The notes under the pieces were generated by a model. The model was not told the DNA's origin. It saw only the letters and a list, made by a program, of their open reading frames with translations, and made no database searches. Of a stretch of 64,000 bases of DNA, positions 26,752 through 35,136 are shown piece by piece; positions within the stretch are counted from its first letter, which is position 1, and every line of letters starts with the position of its first letter. The stretch lies in assembly GCA_031200235.1 (NCBI GenBank), contig CP133595.1:682001-746000 (forward strand), written 5' to 3'. Made by a program: the position numbers and the translations under genes. This DNA is from Cuniculiplasma divulgatum. GTDB taxonomy: Archaea; Thermoplasmatota; Thermoplasmata; Thermoplasmatales; Thermoplasmataceae.

Positions 26752-27576
26752 TCAAGCAGAAACAGCACTTTTAAGCTTTGAAAGTGAATTTTCCATTTCC
26801 TGGATCAGTGCGTTCCTGATCTTTATTCTGATCTCGCCATCTGTAGGATCCCAGAGATTGTGGTATCTCCTGATGAACTCCAGAGTCTCATCTGTGATTT
26901 CCCCATTCTTAAGTATCCAGTTAATGCCAGACGCCACAACGAGCATTTCTCGATCTTCGGCTAAACGTGATTCCATGGCATTTATCCTTTCCTGTGCCAT
27001 GGATACGGAATCAATCACCTTCTGTGCTTCCTGCCTCATCTGTCCAACAGACATCTCCAGATTGACCACCCGTGAACTGAGACTGTCCATTTCCTCTTTC
27101 AGCCTGGATTTCTGGTTTTCCAGCAGATTTATTTCGGATGACAATGATGCGGCTTCCAGATCATGGCTCTTCCTGTTTTCAACCCATTCCAGAAAGTCCC
27201 TGAAAACGTAATCTGATAGACCCCCTGAAACTTCACCCTGCGGTACCTTCTCAGAACTGGATGAGAATCTTGCCTCCACTTCCTTCAATTCAGAAATGAT
27301 GCGGATAAGGTCTTCCCTGCTGATGCCATTGGATGCGAGATATTCAATATATTCATCATAGATTCCGTGTTTTTCATTACCCTGATCCGGCTTAACGGCT
27401 TCCTTTCCTTTGATTCCGGAATCAACTGCAACAGCCTCCTTCAGTATACGGTTCACTGTGGATACGGATATCCCGTTTTCCCTGGCAAGTTGTGCCCTTG
27501 AAATATTCCCGGCAGAATATCTTTCAATAATGCCCCTCCTCATTTCTGGGGAAACCCTTCCCGCCATTTCTTTCAT
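26752..27576 (-). CDS. Helix-turn-helix protein with long coiled coil, function unknown
   Basis: About 274 residues. Residues 5-45 form a homeodomain-like HTH (RGIIERYSAGNISRAQLARE, then NGISVSTVNRILKEA), of the type seen in transposase and resolvase N-termini. Residues 150-225 form a coiled coil (ENQKSRLKEEMDSLSSRVVN), followed by a mixed C-terminal domain (ASGINWILKNGEITDETLEF). No transposase catalytic motif is present, so I read it as a DNA-binding architectural or regulatory protein. The start is uncertain: ATG 27576 is chosen, with longer and shorter options possible. Confidence 0.6.
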   Translation of the reverse strand: MKEMAGRVSPEMRRGIIERYSAGNISRAQLARENGISVSTVNRILKEAVAVDSGIKGKEAVKPDQGNEKHGIYDEYIEYLASNGISREDLIRIISELKEVEARFSSSSEKVPQGEVSGGLSDYVFRDFLEWVENRKSHDLEAASLSSEINLLENQKSRLKEEMDSLSSRVVNLEMSVGQMRQEAQKVIDSVSMAQERINAMESRLAEDREMLVVASGINWILKNGEITDETLEFIRRYHNLWDPTDGEIRIKIRNALIQEMENSLSKLKSAVSA

Positions 27577-27869
27577 TATGATAATTCCATCATGGAGATA
27601 ACACCTTCTGAACCTCTGAACCACTTTCCAAACATATCCCCGGAATTCGATGCAGAATCTCTTTTTTCCTAATTTTCCGTAATTGATTCGTCCTTTGCTA
27701 CTTTCTCACGGGTTTTCCGTCATCATCCAACATGTGCAACAATGCTCAGAAAATTCATGATGATTTCTGCATGACCTTTGATTTAATGGTAGAGAAATTT
27801 TATCGATGTTTTTGTTTGTGGCCAGCCGCTATTCCATCTGGTGGAGTGAGTTTCAATCTCGTGTCAAGC

Positions 27870-27952
27870 GCTGGGAGGGAGATTTGAACTCCCGATCTAC
27901 AAAGAGAACAGGTTTTCCAGACCTGCGCCCTACCAGGCTAGGCTATCCCAGC
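27870..27952 (-). tRNA. tRNA-Ser (GGA anticodon)
   Basis: The minus strand folds as a class II tRNA: acceptor GCTGGGA/TCCCAGC, a D-arm containing CCTGGTAGGG, an anticodon stem CAGGT/ACCTG with loop CTGGAAA (anticodon GGA, reading UCC/UCU), a 15-base variable region with TCT/AGA pairing, and a T-arm GGGAG-TTCAAAT-CTCCC. The discriminator base at 27869 is G, as in archaeal serine tRNAs. CCA is not encoded. A degenerate IS200/IS605 end starts about 29 bases upstream of the gene. Confidence 0.95.
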
Positions 27953-27981
27953 TTGCTTACCCCCTACCAGTGACTTATTTC

Positions 27982-28385
27982 AACTGCCCATCCCTAAAGG
28001 AGTGGACTTGCTGCTGTCTTCCCCCATGCCCGCAGGCATGGTTTCATCGAACCGCAACATTGGCTGGTTGACATTCCCGCACCAGGGGAAGGAGGCTATT
28101 CATTATCCCTTTCGGGCATCGCTCCACAGCCTGATTCCAGCAGAGGGCTTGAGGCATTTATCCATTCTCCTCACGGAGAACATGCCGCTGGAATCAATGT
28201 GTTCTTGCGAACATTCAGTCCAGCTTAACCGTCTTACTCTTCGTGAGAGTGCCTTACCATTCCAGGTGTGGACAGAATGGAATGCCACTCTCAATTATAT
28301 TATTTCCGTTAATGGGGACCCGTGTATCTCCATGCTAAAGCATGAGGGTTTTACTGCTTCCATCAAACTCCTAACGGTATCATAA
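27982..28385 (-). mobile_element. Remnant of an IS200/IS605 (tnpB-type) right end
   Basis: On the minus strand the sequence just upstream of tRNA-Ser reads CACTCCTTTAGGGATGGGCA followed by GTTGA, the typical right-end hairpin and terminus of archaeal tnpB elements. An omega-RNA-like GCATGCCTGCGGGCATGG hairpin (about 28026-28043) lies farther in. No intact tnpB frame is left; the open frames here have no recognisable motif. The upper boundary is uncertain, and 28385 is only where the low-complexity AT-rich spacer begins. Confidence 0.55.
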
Positions 28386-28557
28386 TTTTAAGGCAGCATT
28401 GCTTGTATAGAATTAAAAAAATCAAAATTTAAACGATTTCCCATTGCCATGATACACCGTAAATGCCTTCATCTGTATGGAATATGATATGTTATACTGA
28501 ATTGTATTATTATGCAGAGAGCAGAATTCAAACTGGGTCAACGTTTTCCTACCGGTA

Positions 28558-28589
28558 TATCCATTCTCCTCAAGAGTAATGGAGAATAG
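28558..28589. terminator. Inverted repeat beyond the Lrp-type gene, possible terminator
   Basis: ATTCTCC at about 28561-28567 pairs with GGAGAAT at 28579-28585, just after the stop of the minus-strand Lrp-type gene. The T-run is weak, so this is a tentative call. Confidence 0.3.
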
Positions 28590-29033
28590 TTACTTAATGT
28601 GCTCAAACACCGGAACGGACAGGGTTTTTGATATCCCCTTCATTCCCTTGAGGTTTTCCAGCACAAGGTCGGAGAGTTCTTTCATGTTGCGTGCAACAGC
28701 AAGTACGATTATGTCCCAGTTTCCCGCTATTATGGATGCAGAAATCACGTTGTCCAGCTTTGCAATCTGTTCAACCAGTTCTCTATGATTCACTGGAGAC
28801 CTGAAGTCAAATTCTATGAGAATATATGACATGATGCTGTAACCAAGCTTATCATAGTCCATATCCAGCGTGTATCTTTTAATGAAACCTTCCCTTCGTA
28901 ACTTCTCCATTCTCTCAAAAACAGTTGCGCGCGGAATATCAAGTTTGGATGATATTTCTGAGATTTTGTCTCTACCATTCTCCTTAAGGTGGTTTAAAAT
29001 CAGAAGATCTTTAGCATCTAATTTTCCTTGCAT
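28590..29033 (-). CDS. Lrp/AsnC-family transcriptional regulator
   Basis: A 147-residue protein with an N-terminal winged HTH (DAKDLLILNHLKENGRDKIS, then KLDIPRATVFERMEKLRREG) and a C-terminal RAM-type ligand/oligomerisation domain (IMSYILIEFDFRSP, ASIIAGNWDIIVLAVARN). These proteins sense amino acids or other small molecules and act locally or globally. ATG at 29033 (MQGKLDAKDLL) is preferred, with a TATA-like CTTTAAG about 25 bases upstream; the longer frame to 29066 has no support. It stands alone in an AT-rich stretch, so no target is suggested. Confidence 0.85.
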   Translation of the reverse strand: MQGKLDAKDLLILNHLKENGRDKISEISSKLDIPRATVFERMEKLRREGFIKRYTLDMDYDKLGYSIMSYILIEFDFRSPVNHRELVEQIAKLDNVISASIIAGNWDIIVLAVARNMKELSDLVLENLKGMKGISKTLSVPVFEHIK

Positions 29034-29364
29034 GATCAATAAAATACTATTACTACTTAAAGTCATCTTTACAAAAGATCAATATATATCAAAAAAAATT
29101 CACACATCGTTATTTTATTTCTTAAAATTCTCACGGTAAATTATAGCATTTTGCTCAATTATATAAATATTGTTCATATTCTATCCCAAAGCTGGTAAAC
29201 GAATTAGAAAATTCACCGGATTACATAAAATCATAATTTAAGTGAAAAAATACATACTGATGACAAATGCCAGTCAATATCCCTCACTGGGTTGGTCATT
29301 GGCTGATAGTTGAATGAAAAATACCATCTATCATATCTTACGCAAAATATTCTGGTTTTGCAAC
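29034..29364. other. AT-rich intergenic region
   Basis: I see no gene, tRNA or strong repeat here. It holds the promoter of the Lrp-type gene at its left edge and the 3' flank of the ABC permease gene at its right. The base composition is markedly more AT-rich than the neighbouring genes. Confidence 0.4.
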
Positions 29365-30984
29365 TTATTTTGAGTTGTTTACAATGTTCATTACTACGAA
29401 GAGACTCAGCAGATTGAGCGCCAGTGTTGACAGGTAGAAAGCCACAGAATGTGAAAAAGTTATTCCCAGAGAAATATATGAAATCACTGTGGAAACAAGT
29501 GTCGGGAGGGAAATCAGTAATGCAGTTATGGCAAAGAGGATCACAAGCTCAGTGTTTCCGCCAAAGGAATAGAAGTTAACAGTGGTGGCTCCCCTGGGAA
29601 CCTTCCTCATGAGCCGCCGGAGGTTATACAGGGAGCTGTATATGTATGCAATTACAAGATTAACGGGAAAGAGGAAGAAGATTACAGGGTTTCCTCTGGC
29701 CTTCATAAGAAACAGCACCGATATTGGCGCAACTATTGCTGCAAAGACCGCTGCACCAACGTATTCCTTAGAGTAGATGATATCCATGAGCCTGACTGGA
29801 AGTGCCTGGAGTACACTGATGCCGTTTCCTTCCGATATTATGAGCACTATGGAATAGAAGGCTGATGAAACTATCACTATTGCAAGCATAGAATAATAAA
29901 TTGAAATTGAGCCGAAGGTAACATCTGATGAATAGAAGAATATGGAGAGAAGTGTAGGAAGAACCAGGAATACTGGTATGAGCATCATCAGAAAATTCTG
30001 GGACTTTCTGAAAATATTCCGCACATCCTTCCTGAATATTGTGATATAGAATCCAGACTTTGATTCGTGCAACTTCTTCTGAGATATGTCTGCGGTGTTA
30101 TAGGACACCGTCTCGGTCTGTGTCACCCTGCTGAATGTGCGCATGTTGACCGTAAGGAAGAGAAAAAGTGCCATCAGGGCGTAGATAAACGACGCAGCCA
30201 TGCCGTAATAGACATATGAGGATGGCTGTGCTGCGGGGAATATTATATAGGCCGAATTCAAAAGCGGCACAAACAGGTACGAAAGATGACCCCTGATTGA
30301 AGGCAGCACCGGGATCTCCTGTGGAATCTGTATGGCAATTTCAAAAAGAATGAAGAATGCTATGAACCCTGTAACCCTCAGAATTGTAGAAATGGACCCG
30401 CTCCTGAGACCACGCTTTCTCTCCACACTTCCAGACAGAATATATATCATGGCGCTTCCGGCCGTGTAACCAAGCCCAAGCATGATGAAAGCCCACAATA
30501 CTCCGGTAAAGGCTGAAAGAATGTTTCCTGTGATATAGATGTATGCCCAGAGTATTGGAACTATTACAAAGAGGCTTGAGGAACCTGTGAACACGAACCA
30601 TGAAAGAGGAAGGACCTGGTGGCCGATCCTTGTGGGAAGGGGCTTAAGCGGCTCAAAAAGCCTGTAAGTGCGAACGATGTTTGTGAACATTATGAAGCTG
30701 TACAGGCTTATGATGAATATGTAGGCATAAAGAAGAAGAGAAAGCGTCTGCAGATGATCCACAGGATCTGGAAGCCTTATCTGCGTATACGTCAGGAATG
30801 AGGAGAATGCAATCATTGAAATTGCAGTTACGGCGTAGGTGATGAATATAAGGCGCTCAATGTACCTGGCGCCCTGTGTTGCAGACCTGCCCGTTTTCTC
30901 CTGGAATTTTGGAGAATCCTTGAGTGCAAGATATCTCTGCTCGGCAACTATTCGCCTGCTCAGTTCAAATATGTCGTGATTCAC
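29365..30984 (-). CDS. ABC-2-type exporter permease
   Basis: A 539-residue integral membrane protein with about 12-13 hydrophobic segments. A large cytoplasmic loop around residues 295-335 (QKKLHESKSGFYITIFRKDV, RNIFRKSQNF) joins two membrane halves. It starts by overlapping the stop of the ATPase gene by 4 bases, so the two form one transport unit. It is similar in layout, but not obviously in sequence, to the exporter permease at 25.3-26.7 kb. Substrate unknown. Confidence 0.82.
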   Translation of the reverse strand: MNHDIFELSRRIVAEQRYLALKDSPKFQEKTGRSATQGARYIERLIFITYAVTAISMIAFSSFLTYTQIRLPDPVDHLQTLSLLLYAYIFIISLYSFIMFTNIVRTYRLFEPLKPLPTRIGHQVLPLSWFVFTGSSSLFVIVPILWAYIYITGNILSAFTGVLWAFIMLGLGYTAGSAMIYILSGSVERKRGLRSGSISTILRVTGFIAFFILFEIAIQIPQEIPVLPSIRGHLSYLFVPLLNSAYIIFPAAQPSSYVYYGMAASFIYALMALFLFLTVNMRTFSRVTQTETVSYNTADISQKKLHESKSGFYITIFRKDVRNIFRKSQNFLMMLIPVFLVLPTLLSIFFYSSDVTFGSISIYYSMLAIVIVSSAFYSIVLIISEGNGISVLQALPVRLMDIIYSKEYVGAAVFAAIVAPISVLFLMKARGNPVIFFLFPVNLVIAYIYSSLYNLRRLMRKVPRGATTVNFYSFGGNTELVILFAITALLISLPTLVSTVISYISLGITFSHSVAFYLSTLALNLLSLFVVMNIVNNSK

Positions 30985-31757
30985 GAGGACATCGTCTCTC
31001 TCAGCGATTTTATGACTGGCCCCAGATCGCCTTCACCGGTAACATTCAGGAAAATATCTTCAAGTTTTGATGTCCCGGACCTTTCTCTCAGTTCTTCCAG
31101 AGTTCCAGTATCCACAATCTTTCCTCTGTAGATTATTGACATCCTTGTGCACACCGTCTCCGCTACCTCAAGAACGTGGGTTGAGAATATTATGGTCTTG
31201 CCTCTTGCTGCATAGTCATTAAGCAGGTTCTTCAATATCTTGGCAGACCTCGGGTCAAGTCCATTCATGCCTTCATCGAGGATTATGATCTCGGGATCGT
31301 GTATTAGTGCCGCCATTATTGCCACCTTCTGCTTTGTGCCAAATGAAAGCGATCCGATGAAAGTGTTCATTTTATCCATTATCTCCAATGCGCTGGCGAA
31401 ACTCTCTATACGCCTTGCCAGAGTTTCGTGATCAATTTTCCTGACCGATCCTATGAAATTCAGAAATTCCGTTGGTGTCAGGGATTCATACAGTACAGGG
31501 GTTTCCGGAACGTATCCTGTTATGCGCTTGACCTCCAGGCTGTCCCTGGAAACGTCCAGTCCTGAAACCCTTACATAACCGGATGTGTAGTCAAGTATGG
31601 AGCATATGATCCGCAAAAGTGTTGTTTTGCCAGAACCGTTCGGACCGAGCAGGCCAAATATTTCTCCCGGACTTATCTCCATGTCTACACCGTCAAGAGC
31701 CCTTGTTTCGCCGTAGTTCTTGACGAGATTATGAATCACTATGGAGGGTGGGCTCAT
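30981..31757 (-). CDS. ABC transporter ATP-binding protein
   Basis: A 258-residue protein with Walker A LLGPNGSGKTTLLR, Q-loop GYVPETPVLYESL, signature SLSFGTKQKVAIMAAL, Walker B EIIILDEGMNGLD and switch His FSTHVLE. The D-loop and a C-terminal tail (RSGTSKLEDIFLNVTG) match the CcmA/DrrA class of exporters. It is the first gene of a two-gene operon with the permease. The signature LSFGTKQK deviates from LSGGQ, as is common in this class. Confidence 0.92.
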   Translation of the reverse strand: MSPPSIVIHNLVKNYGETRALDGVDMEISPGEIFGLLGPNGSGKTTLLRIICSILDYTSGYVRVSGLDVSRDSLEVKRITGYVPETPVLYESLTPTEFLNFIGSVRKIDHETLARRIESFASALEIMDKMNTFIGSLSFGTKQKVAIMAALIHDPEIIILDEGMNGLDPRSAKILKNLLNDYAARGKTIIFSTHVLEVAETVCTRMSIIYRGKIVDTGTLEELRERSGTSKLEDIFLNVTGEGDLGPVIKSLRETMSS

Positions 31758-31971
31758 GAGAATGCTAATGGGCTCCCCATAATATATCTATTCATCGAGT
31801 TGCCGAAATGGTATTTCTCTGGTATGGTGTTGAAACTGGCATCACCCATTGCAGCAATGTGCAGCATTCATTTGAAAATCAGCACGTTCTGATTCACCAT
31901 TTTTCTGGACTCCGATAACATGTGATGCCGAAAAACCCTGCAGTGGCATTTCATTGAGAGCTCATGGGCCA

Positions 31972-32961
31972 TCAGATGATGGAAATGTGGAACACGATGT
32001 GAAATATCTGGCCCACAAGAAATGAGCCAAACGCAGCAAGAAGGGCCAGTGCAGCTGATTTAACTGCTTCCTTTCTCACGCTCATGTTCATTGAAATGGC
32101 AACGATTGAGTTGGATATTGCCTGGGAAAATCCCACAAGGATCACTGAGAGTATGAGTGCGTAAAGAACAGGGAGGAAGAGAAATGGTATTATTGGTATT
32201 GCAGCGCCAAGAATATAGAACATTCCAGTGTTTACAGCTGCCCTCCTGCTTTCGTTCCTGTATTTCTGCACCTTTGAGTCGTCATTCTCCTGATTGTTAA
32301 GTATTGCATTCCTTCGCATCTGTGATATCTTGAACTGTGTTTCGGAATTCGTTGCAAGATATGCACCCACGCTCATGCTCATGGCGCCACTCACACCCAC
32401 TATGAGGCCGCCCATGGCAACGTATGTGTGATCAGAAATTATGGCTGTTAGGCCGGCCAGTGCTGCGAGAACTTCCACCAGACCGTCGCTTATGCCGTAT
32501 ATAACATTCCTGTTCCGTTCCAGCTGCTCCTTGCTCTGGTCCAGAGTGTAGCTGAATACATCCTCGTGCTCAACCTCGTCGTCAATTATCTTCTCAAGGC
32601 CAGCCTTGAATTCCGGATCATCAGCCGCAAGTGGGCCGGCTTTCCTGTAGGAGGCAACAGTCTCAACTTCGCCATGCTCCATTATCTTGGCTGTCAGTCC
32701 AGTTCCCAGGATCCAGTGAAGGAAAAGCAGTAACGAGACCCTGAAACTCCTTGGACCCAGATTGTCAACATTCTCTCCGTTTCGTTCAAGATATGCCTTC
32801 CAGAATTCAGAATGCTCCTTTTCTATGGCCGAGAGCCTTTCCAGCGACTGCTTGAGCCATGGATCCTTTATGCGCTTTGAGAGCCTGAGATAGAAATCCA
32901 TATCTGTAAGTTCATCCCTGTAGAAATCACGGGTCCTGATGATCTTCTCAGATATGTCCAT
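31972..32961 (-). CDS. Ferritin-like/VIT1-CCC1 fusion (MbfA-like metal exporter)
   Basis: A 329-residue protein. Residues 1-140 form a rubrerythrin/ferritin-like bundle with metal-ligand Glu/His residues in AIEKEHSEFWKAY, MEHGEVETVASYR and IIDDEVEHEDVFSY. Residues 160-329 form the VIT1/CCC1 membrane domain with GISDGLVEVLAALAGLTA and SMSVGAYLATNSE. Such fusions (membrane-bound ferritin, MbfA) export iron or manganese and protect against oxidative stress. The start at ATG 32961 is fixed by a TATA-like CATATTTATC (32983-32992, minus strand). The open frame to 33384 runs antisense to the aminotransferase gene and is not real. Confidence 0.9.
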   Translation of the reverse strand: MDISEKIIRTRDFYRDELTDMDFYLRLSKRIKDPWLKQSLERLSAIEKEHSEFWKAYLERNGENVDNLGPRSFRVSLLLFLHWILGTGLTAKIMEHGEVETVASYRKAGPLAADDPEFKAGLEKIIDDEVEHEDVFSYTLDQSKEQLERNRNVIYGISDGLVEVLAALAGLTAIISDHTYVAMGGLIVGVSGAMSMSVGAYLATNSETQFKISQMRRNAILNNQENDDSKVQKYRNESRRAAVNTGMFYILGAAIPIIPFLFLPVLYALILSVILVGFSQAISNSIVAISMNMSVRKEAVKSAALALLAAFGSFLVGQIFHIVFHISII

Positions 32962-33088
32962 CTTCCCCACAGTGAAATAAGAGATAAATATGCTTTCATA
33001 TTTTATTTTTAATACGAAATACGTATAATACATCCGTTTTTCTTTCAACAAGATATATATTATTGGCAAATATAAGTAACTGAGAACC

Positions 33089-34453
33089 ATGATGAAAGAT
33101 ATGGAAAAAACTGAAAAATTGAACGGCATATCAATAAAGGTGACTCCACCCGGGCCAAAGGCCAGGAAGATTATCCAGGATGATGAGAAATACATGGTAA
33201 CCAGCACAAAATCCCTCCCCATAGTTGCAGAAAGGGGTGAAGGGGCCTTCATCCAGGATGTTGACGGCAATGTGTACCTGGACTTTTCCACGGGCATAAG
33301 CGTCACAAATCTCGGGCACGTGAATCCACATGTGACAGAGGCCGTTGAGAAACAGCTCCACAAGCTCTGGCACTTTGCAGGCACTGACTTTTACTACAAG
33401 ATTCAGGTGGATGCTGCCAGAGCACTGGAGAGTGTGGCTCCCGGCAGTTTCCAGAAGAAAGTGTTCTTCACAAACAGCGGAACTGAAAGCACTGAGGCAG
33501 CTATCAAGATTGCCAAGGCACATACTGGAAAACAGCAGTTCATAGGCTTCATTGGCGGATTCCATGGAAGGTCCCAGGGTGCACTGTCATTCACAGCGTC
33601 CAGGGCCATCCACCACAAGGGCTTTTTCCCCTCCATGCCTGGAGTTGAGCATGCACCTTACCCCAACCCATACAGGAACCCTTTCAACATAGATGGTTAC
33701 GAGGAACCGGACGAACTGGAAGATCGCGTCATAGACTTCATCGACAGGTACATGCTTCGCACCTACCTCCCGCGGGAGAACCTTGCAGGATTCCTTGTGG
33801 AACCAATCCAGGGAGAGGGCGGCTACATTGTGCCACCAAAGAACTTCCACAGGAAGCTGAGGAAACTGGCCGACGAAAACAATGCAGTTGTCATAATGGA
33901 TGAGGTTCAGACGGGAATGGGCAGAACCGGCAAATTCTTTGCATCGGAGCACTTCGGAGTCGAGCCTGAAATCATAGGGCTTGCAAAGGCCATTGCAAAC
34001 GGTGTTCCCATGGGTGCAATTATTGTAAAGGATTCACTGGATTTCCCGGAAGCCGGGCTGCACTCAAACACATTCGGCGGAAACCTTCTTGCCAGTGCTG
34101 CAGCAGTTGCGGTAATTGACACCATAAAAACCGAGAACCTTCTGGAAAATGCCACAAAGCAGGGAGATTACTTCAAGAAGCGCCTGCTTGAACTTCAGGA
34201 AAAACATGATGTCATTGGAGATGTGAGAGGCATAGGGCTCATGCTTGCCGTGGACTTCGTGAAGGACAGGAAGACAAAGGAACCGGCAACCAAATACAGG
34301 GACACGGTTGAACTCAAGGCACTTGAGAACGGCCTCATTGTACTGGCTGCAGGACTGAGCGCCATAAGGCTGATCCCTGCCCTGAACATAACAAGGGATC
34401 AGATAGACATGGGCGTTGAGGCTCTTGAAAAGGCCATTGTGGCCTCCCACTAA
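33089..34453 (+). CDS. Class III PLP-dependent aminotransferase (4-aminobutyrate/ornithine or amino-acid racemase-like)
   Basis: A 454-residue class III aminotransferase. The motifs VDGNVYLDFSTGISVTNLGH, FFTNSGTESTEAAIKIA, FHGRSQGALS, VIMDEVQTGMGRTGKFF and the PLP-binding Lys in IGLAKAIANGVPMGA are all present. The GTDFYY and AGLSAIRLIPALNI regions resemble archaeal enzymes described either as 4-aminobutyrate/ornithine aminotransferases or as broad-range amino acid racemases. I cannot separate these by eye. A TATA-like AGATATATATT lies about 30 bases upstream, divergent from the MbfA-like gene. The end overlaps the convergent Hjc-like gene by 4 bases. Confidence 0.87.
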   Translation: MMKDMEKTEKLNGISIKVTPPGPKARKIIQDDEKYMVTSTKSLPIVAERGEGAFIQDVDGNVYLDFSTGISVTNLGHVNPHVTEAVEKQLHKLWHFAGTDFYYKIQVDAARALESVAPGSFQKKVFFTNSGTESTEAAIKIAKAHTGKQQFIGFIGGFHGRSQGALSFTASRAIHHKGFFPSMPGVEHAPYPNPYRNPFNIDGYEEPDELEDRVIDFIDRYMLRTYLPRENLAGFLVEPIQGEGGYIVPPKNFHRKLRKLADENNAVVIMDEVQTGMGRTGKFFASEHFGVEPEIIGLAKAIANGVPMGAIIVKDSLDFPEAGLHSNTFGGNLLASAAAVAVIDTIKTENLLENATKQGDYFKKRLLELQEKHDVIGDVRGIGLMLAVDFVKDRKTKEPATKYRDTVELKALENGLIVLAAGLSAIRLIPALNITRDQIDMGVEALEKAIVASH

Positions 34454-34965
34454 ATTTCCTGATTCATATAGTCTATGAGTTTTGTGAGGGGCATACCCTC
34501 AGCCCATTTTAAAATGAAATTTCCATTTCTTGTTTCGCCCACATCCGGGATTATCTCATACAGGTGGCGTATTCGACCTTGGGGACTGGCAGGAATGGTG
34601 AATATACGCCATGGATCTCCACCAACACTTTTCAGCCTGTAGGCATAAACAACGAAGAGGCCTGCCCTCTGGCACAGATCCCTGAGGCGGGTGGCCTGGT
34701 CCTGCCTTTGCCCGGAAGCCTCCGTGAACATTATGGTGTCATTCACCGATGACTTCACCTCTATTATCATTGAATAATCATGCCTGAGCGCAATCAGGTC
34801 AGCACCAAGGGAACCCGCCGAACGCGTCACAAAGAAGGGCCGCGATATTATTGATCTCAGGGCCTCCTGCGAAACAGGATCCAGGCGCTTGATCAACCTC
34901 GATATAACGTTCTCGTTCCCGGATAGTATTCCGGACAGTTCCCTTTCGTAGATGCTGCCGTTCAA
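34450..34965 (-). CDS. Hjc-like Holliday junction resolvase
   Basis: A 171-residue nuclease of the archaeal Hjc type. The N-terminal YERELSGIL carries the first catalytic Glu, GSLGADLIALR the Asp, and MIIEVKSS the Glu-x-Lys pair of the PD-(D/E)xK fold. An inserted segment (residues 15-40) separates the first Glu from the core and is longer than in classical Hjc, so the family call is good but the exact subtype is open. It resolves four-way DNA junctions during recombination. The start is a TTG, with a TATA-like CTTATATTAC about 25-30 bases upstream. Confidence 0.78.
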   Translation of the reverse strand: MNGSIYERELSGILSGNENVISRLIKRLDPVSQEALRSIISRPFFVTRSAGSLGADLIALRHDYSMIIEVKSSVNDTIMFTEASGQRQDQATRLRDLCQRAGLFVVYAYRLKSVGGDPWRIFTIPASPQGRIRHLYEIIPDVGETRNGNFILKWAEGMPLTKLIDYMNQEI

Positions 34966-35110
34966 GAGATCGGGTGCTATTTCTCAGAGGTAATATAAGC
35001 TTGGTGTCCTGACGGGCGTAATTAGTTCCATGTAAAATATTTGGACCATGTATATGGTATATATAGATATTGTCCAATGTATTTAGTATTTGAATTAGAT
35101 AAATATGTAA

Positions 35111-35130
35111 CCCAGGGCTGGCTACCTGGG
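35111..35130. promoter_or_regulatory. Inverted repeat between promoter and start of an MFS gene
   Basis: CCCAGG and CCTGGG are separated by eight bases just before the ATG at 35137, downstream of a TATA-like GATAAATAT at 35098-35106. It sits where a repressor would block transcription, or where an mRNA hairpin would hide the start. Short, so tentative. Confidence 0.35.
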
Positions 35131-35136
35131 AACAAA

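Noticed and set aside
28002-28385. 127-codon open frame beside tRNA-Ser
   Set aside because: It has no domain resemblance and overlaps an IS200/IS605 right-end remnant; probably noise.
32962-33384. Extra 140 codons upstream of the ferritin-VIT gene
   Set aside because: It runs antisense to the start of the aminotransferase gene and across both promoters, with no recognisable domain.
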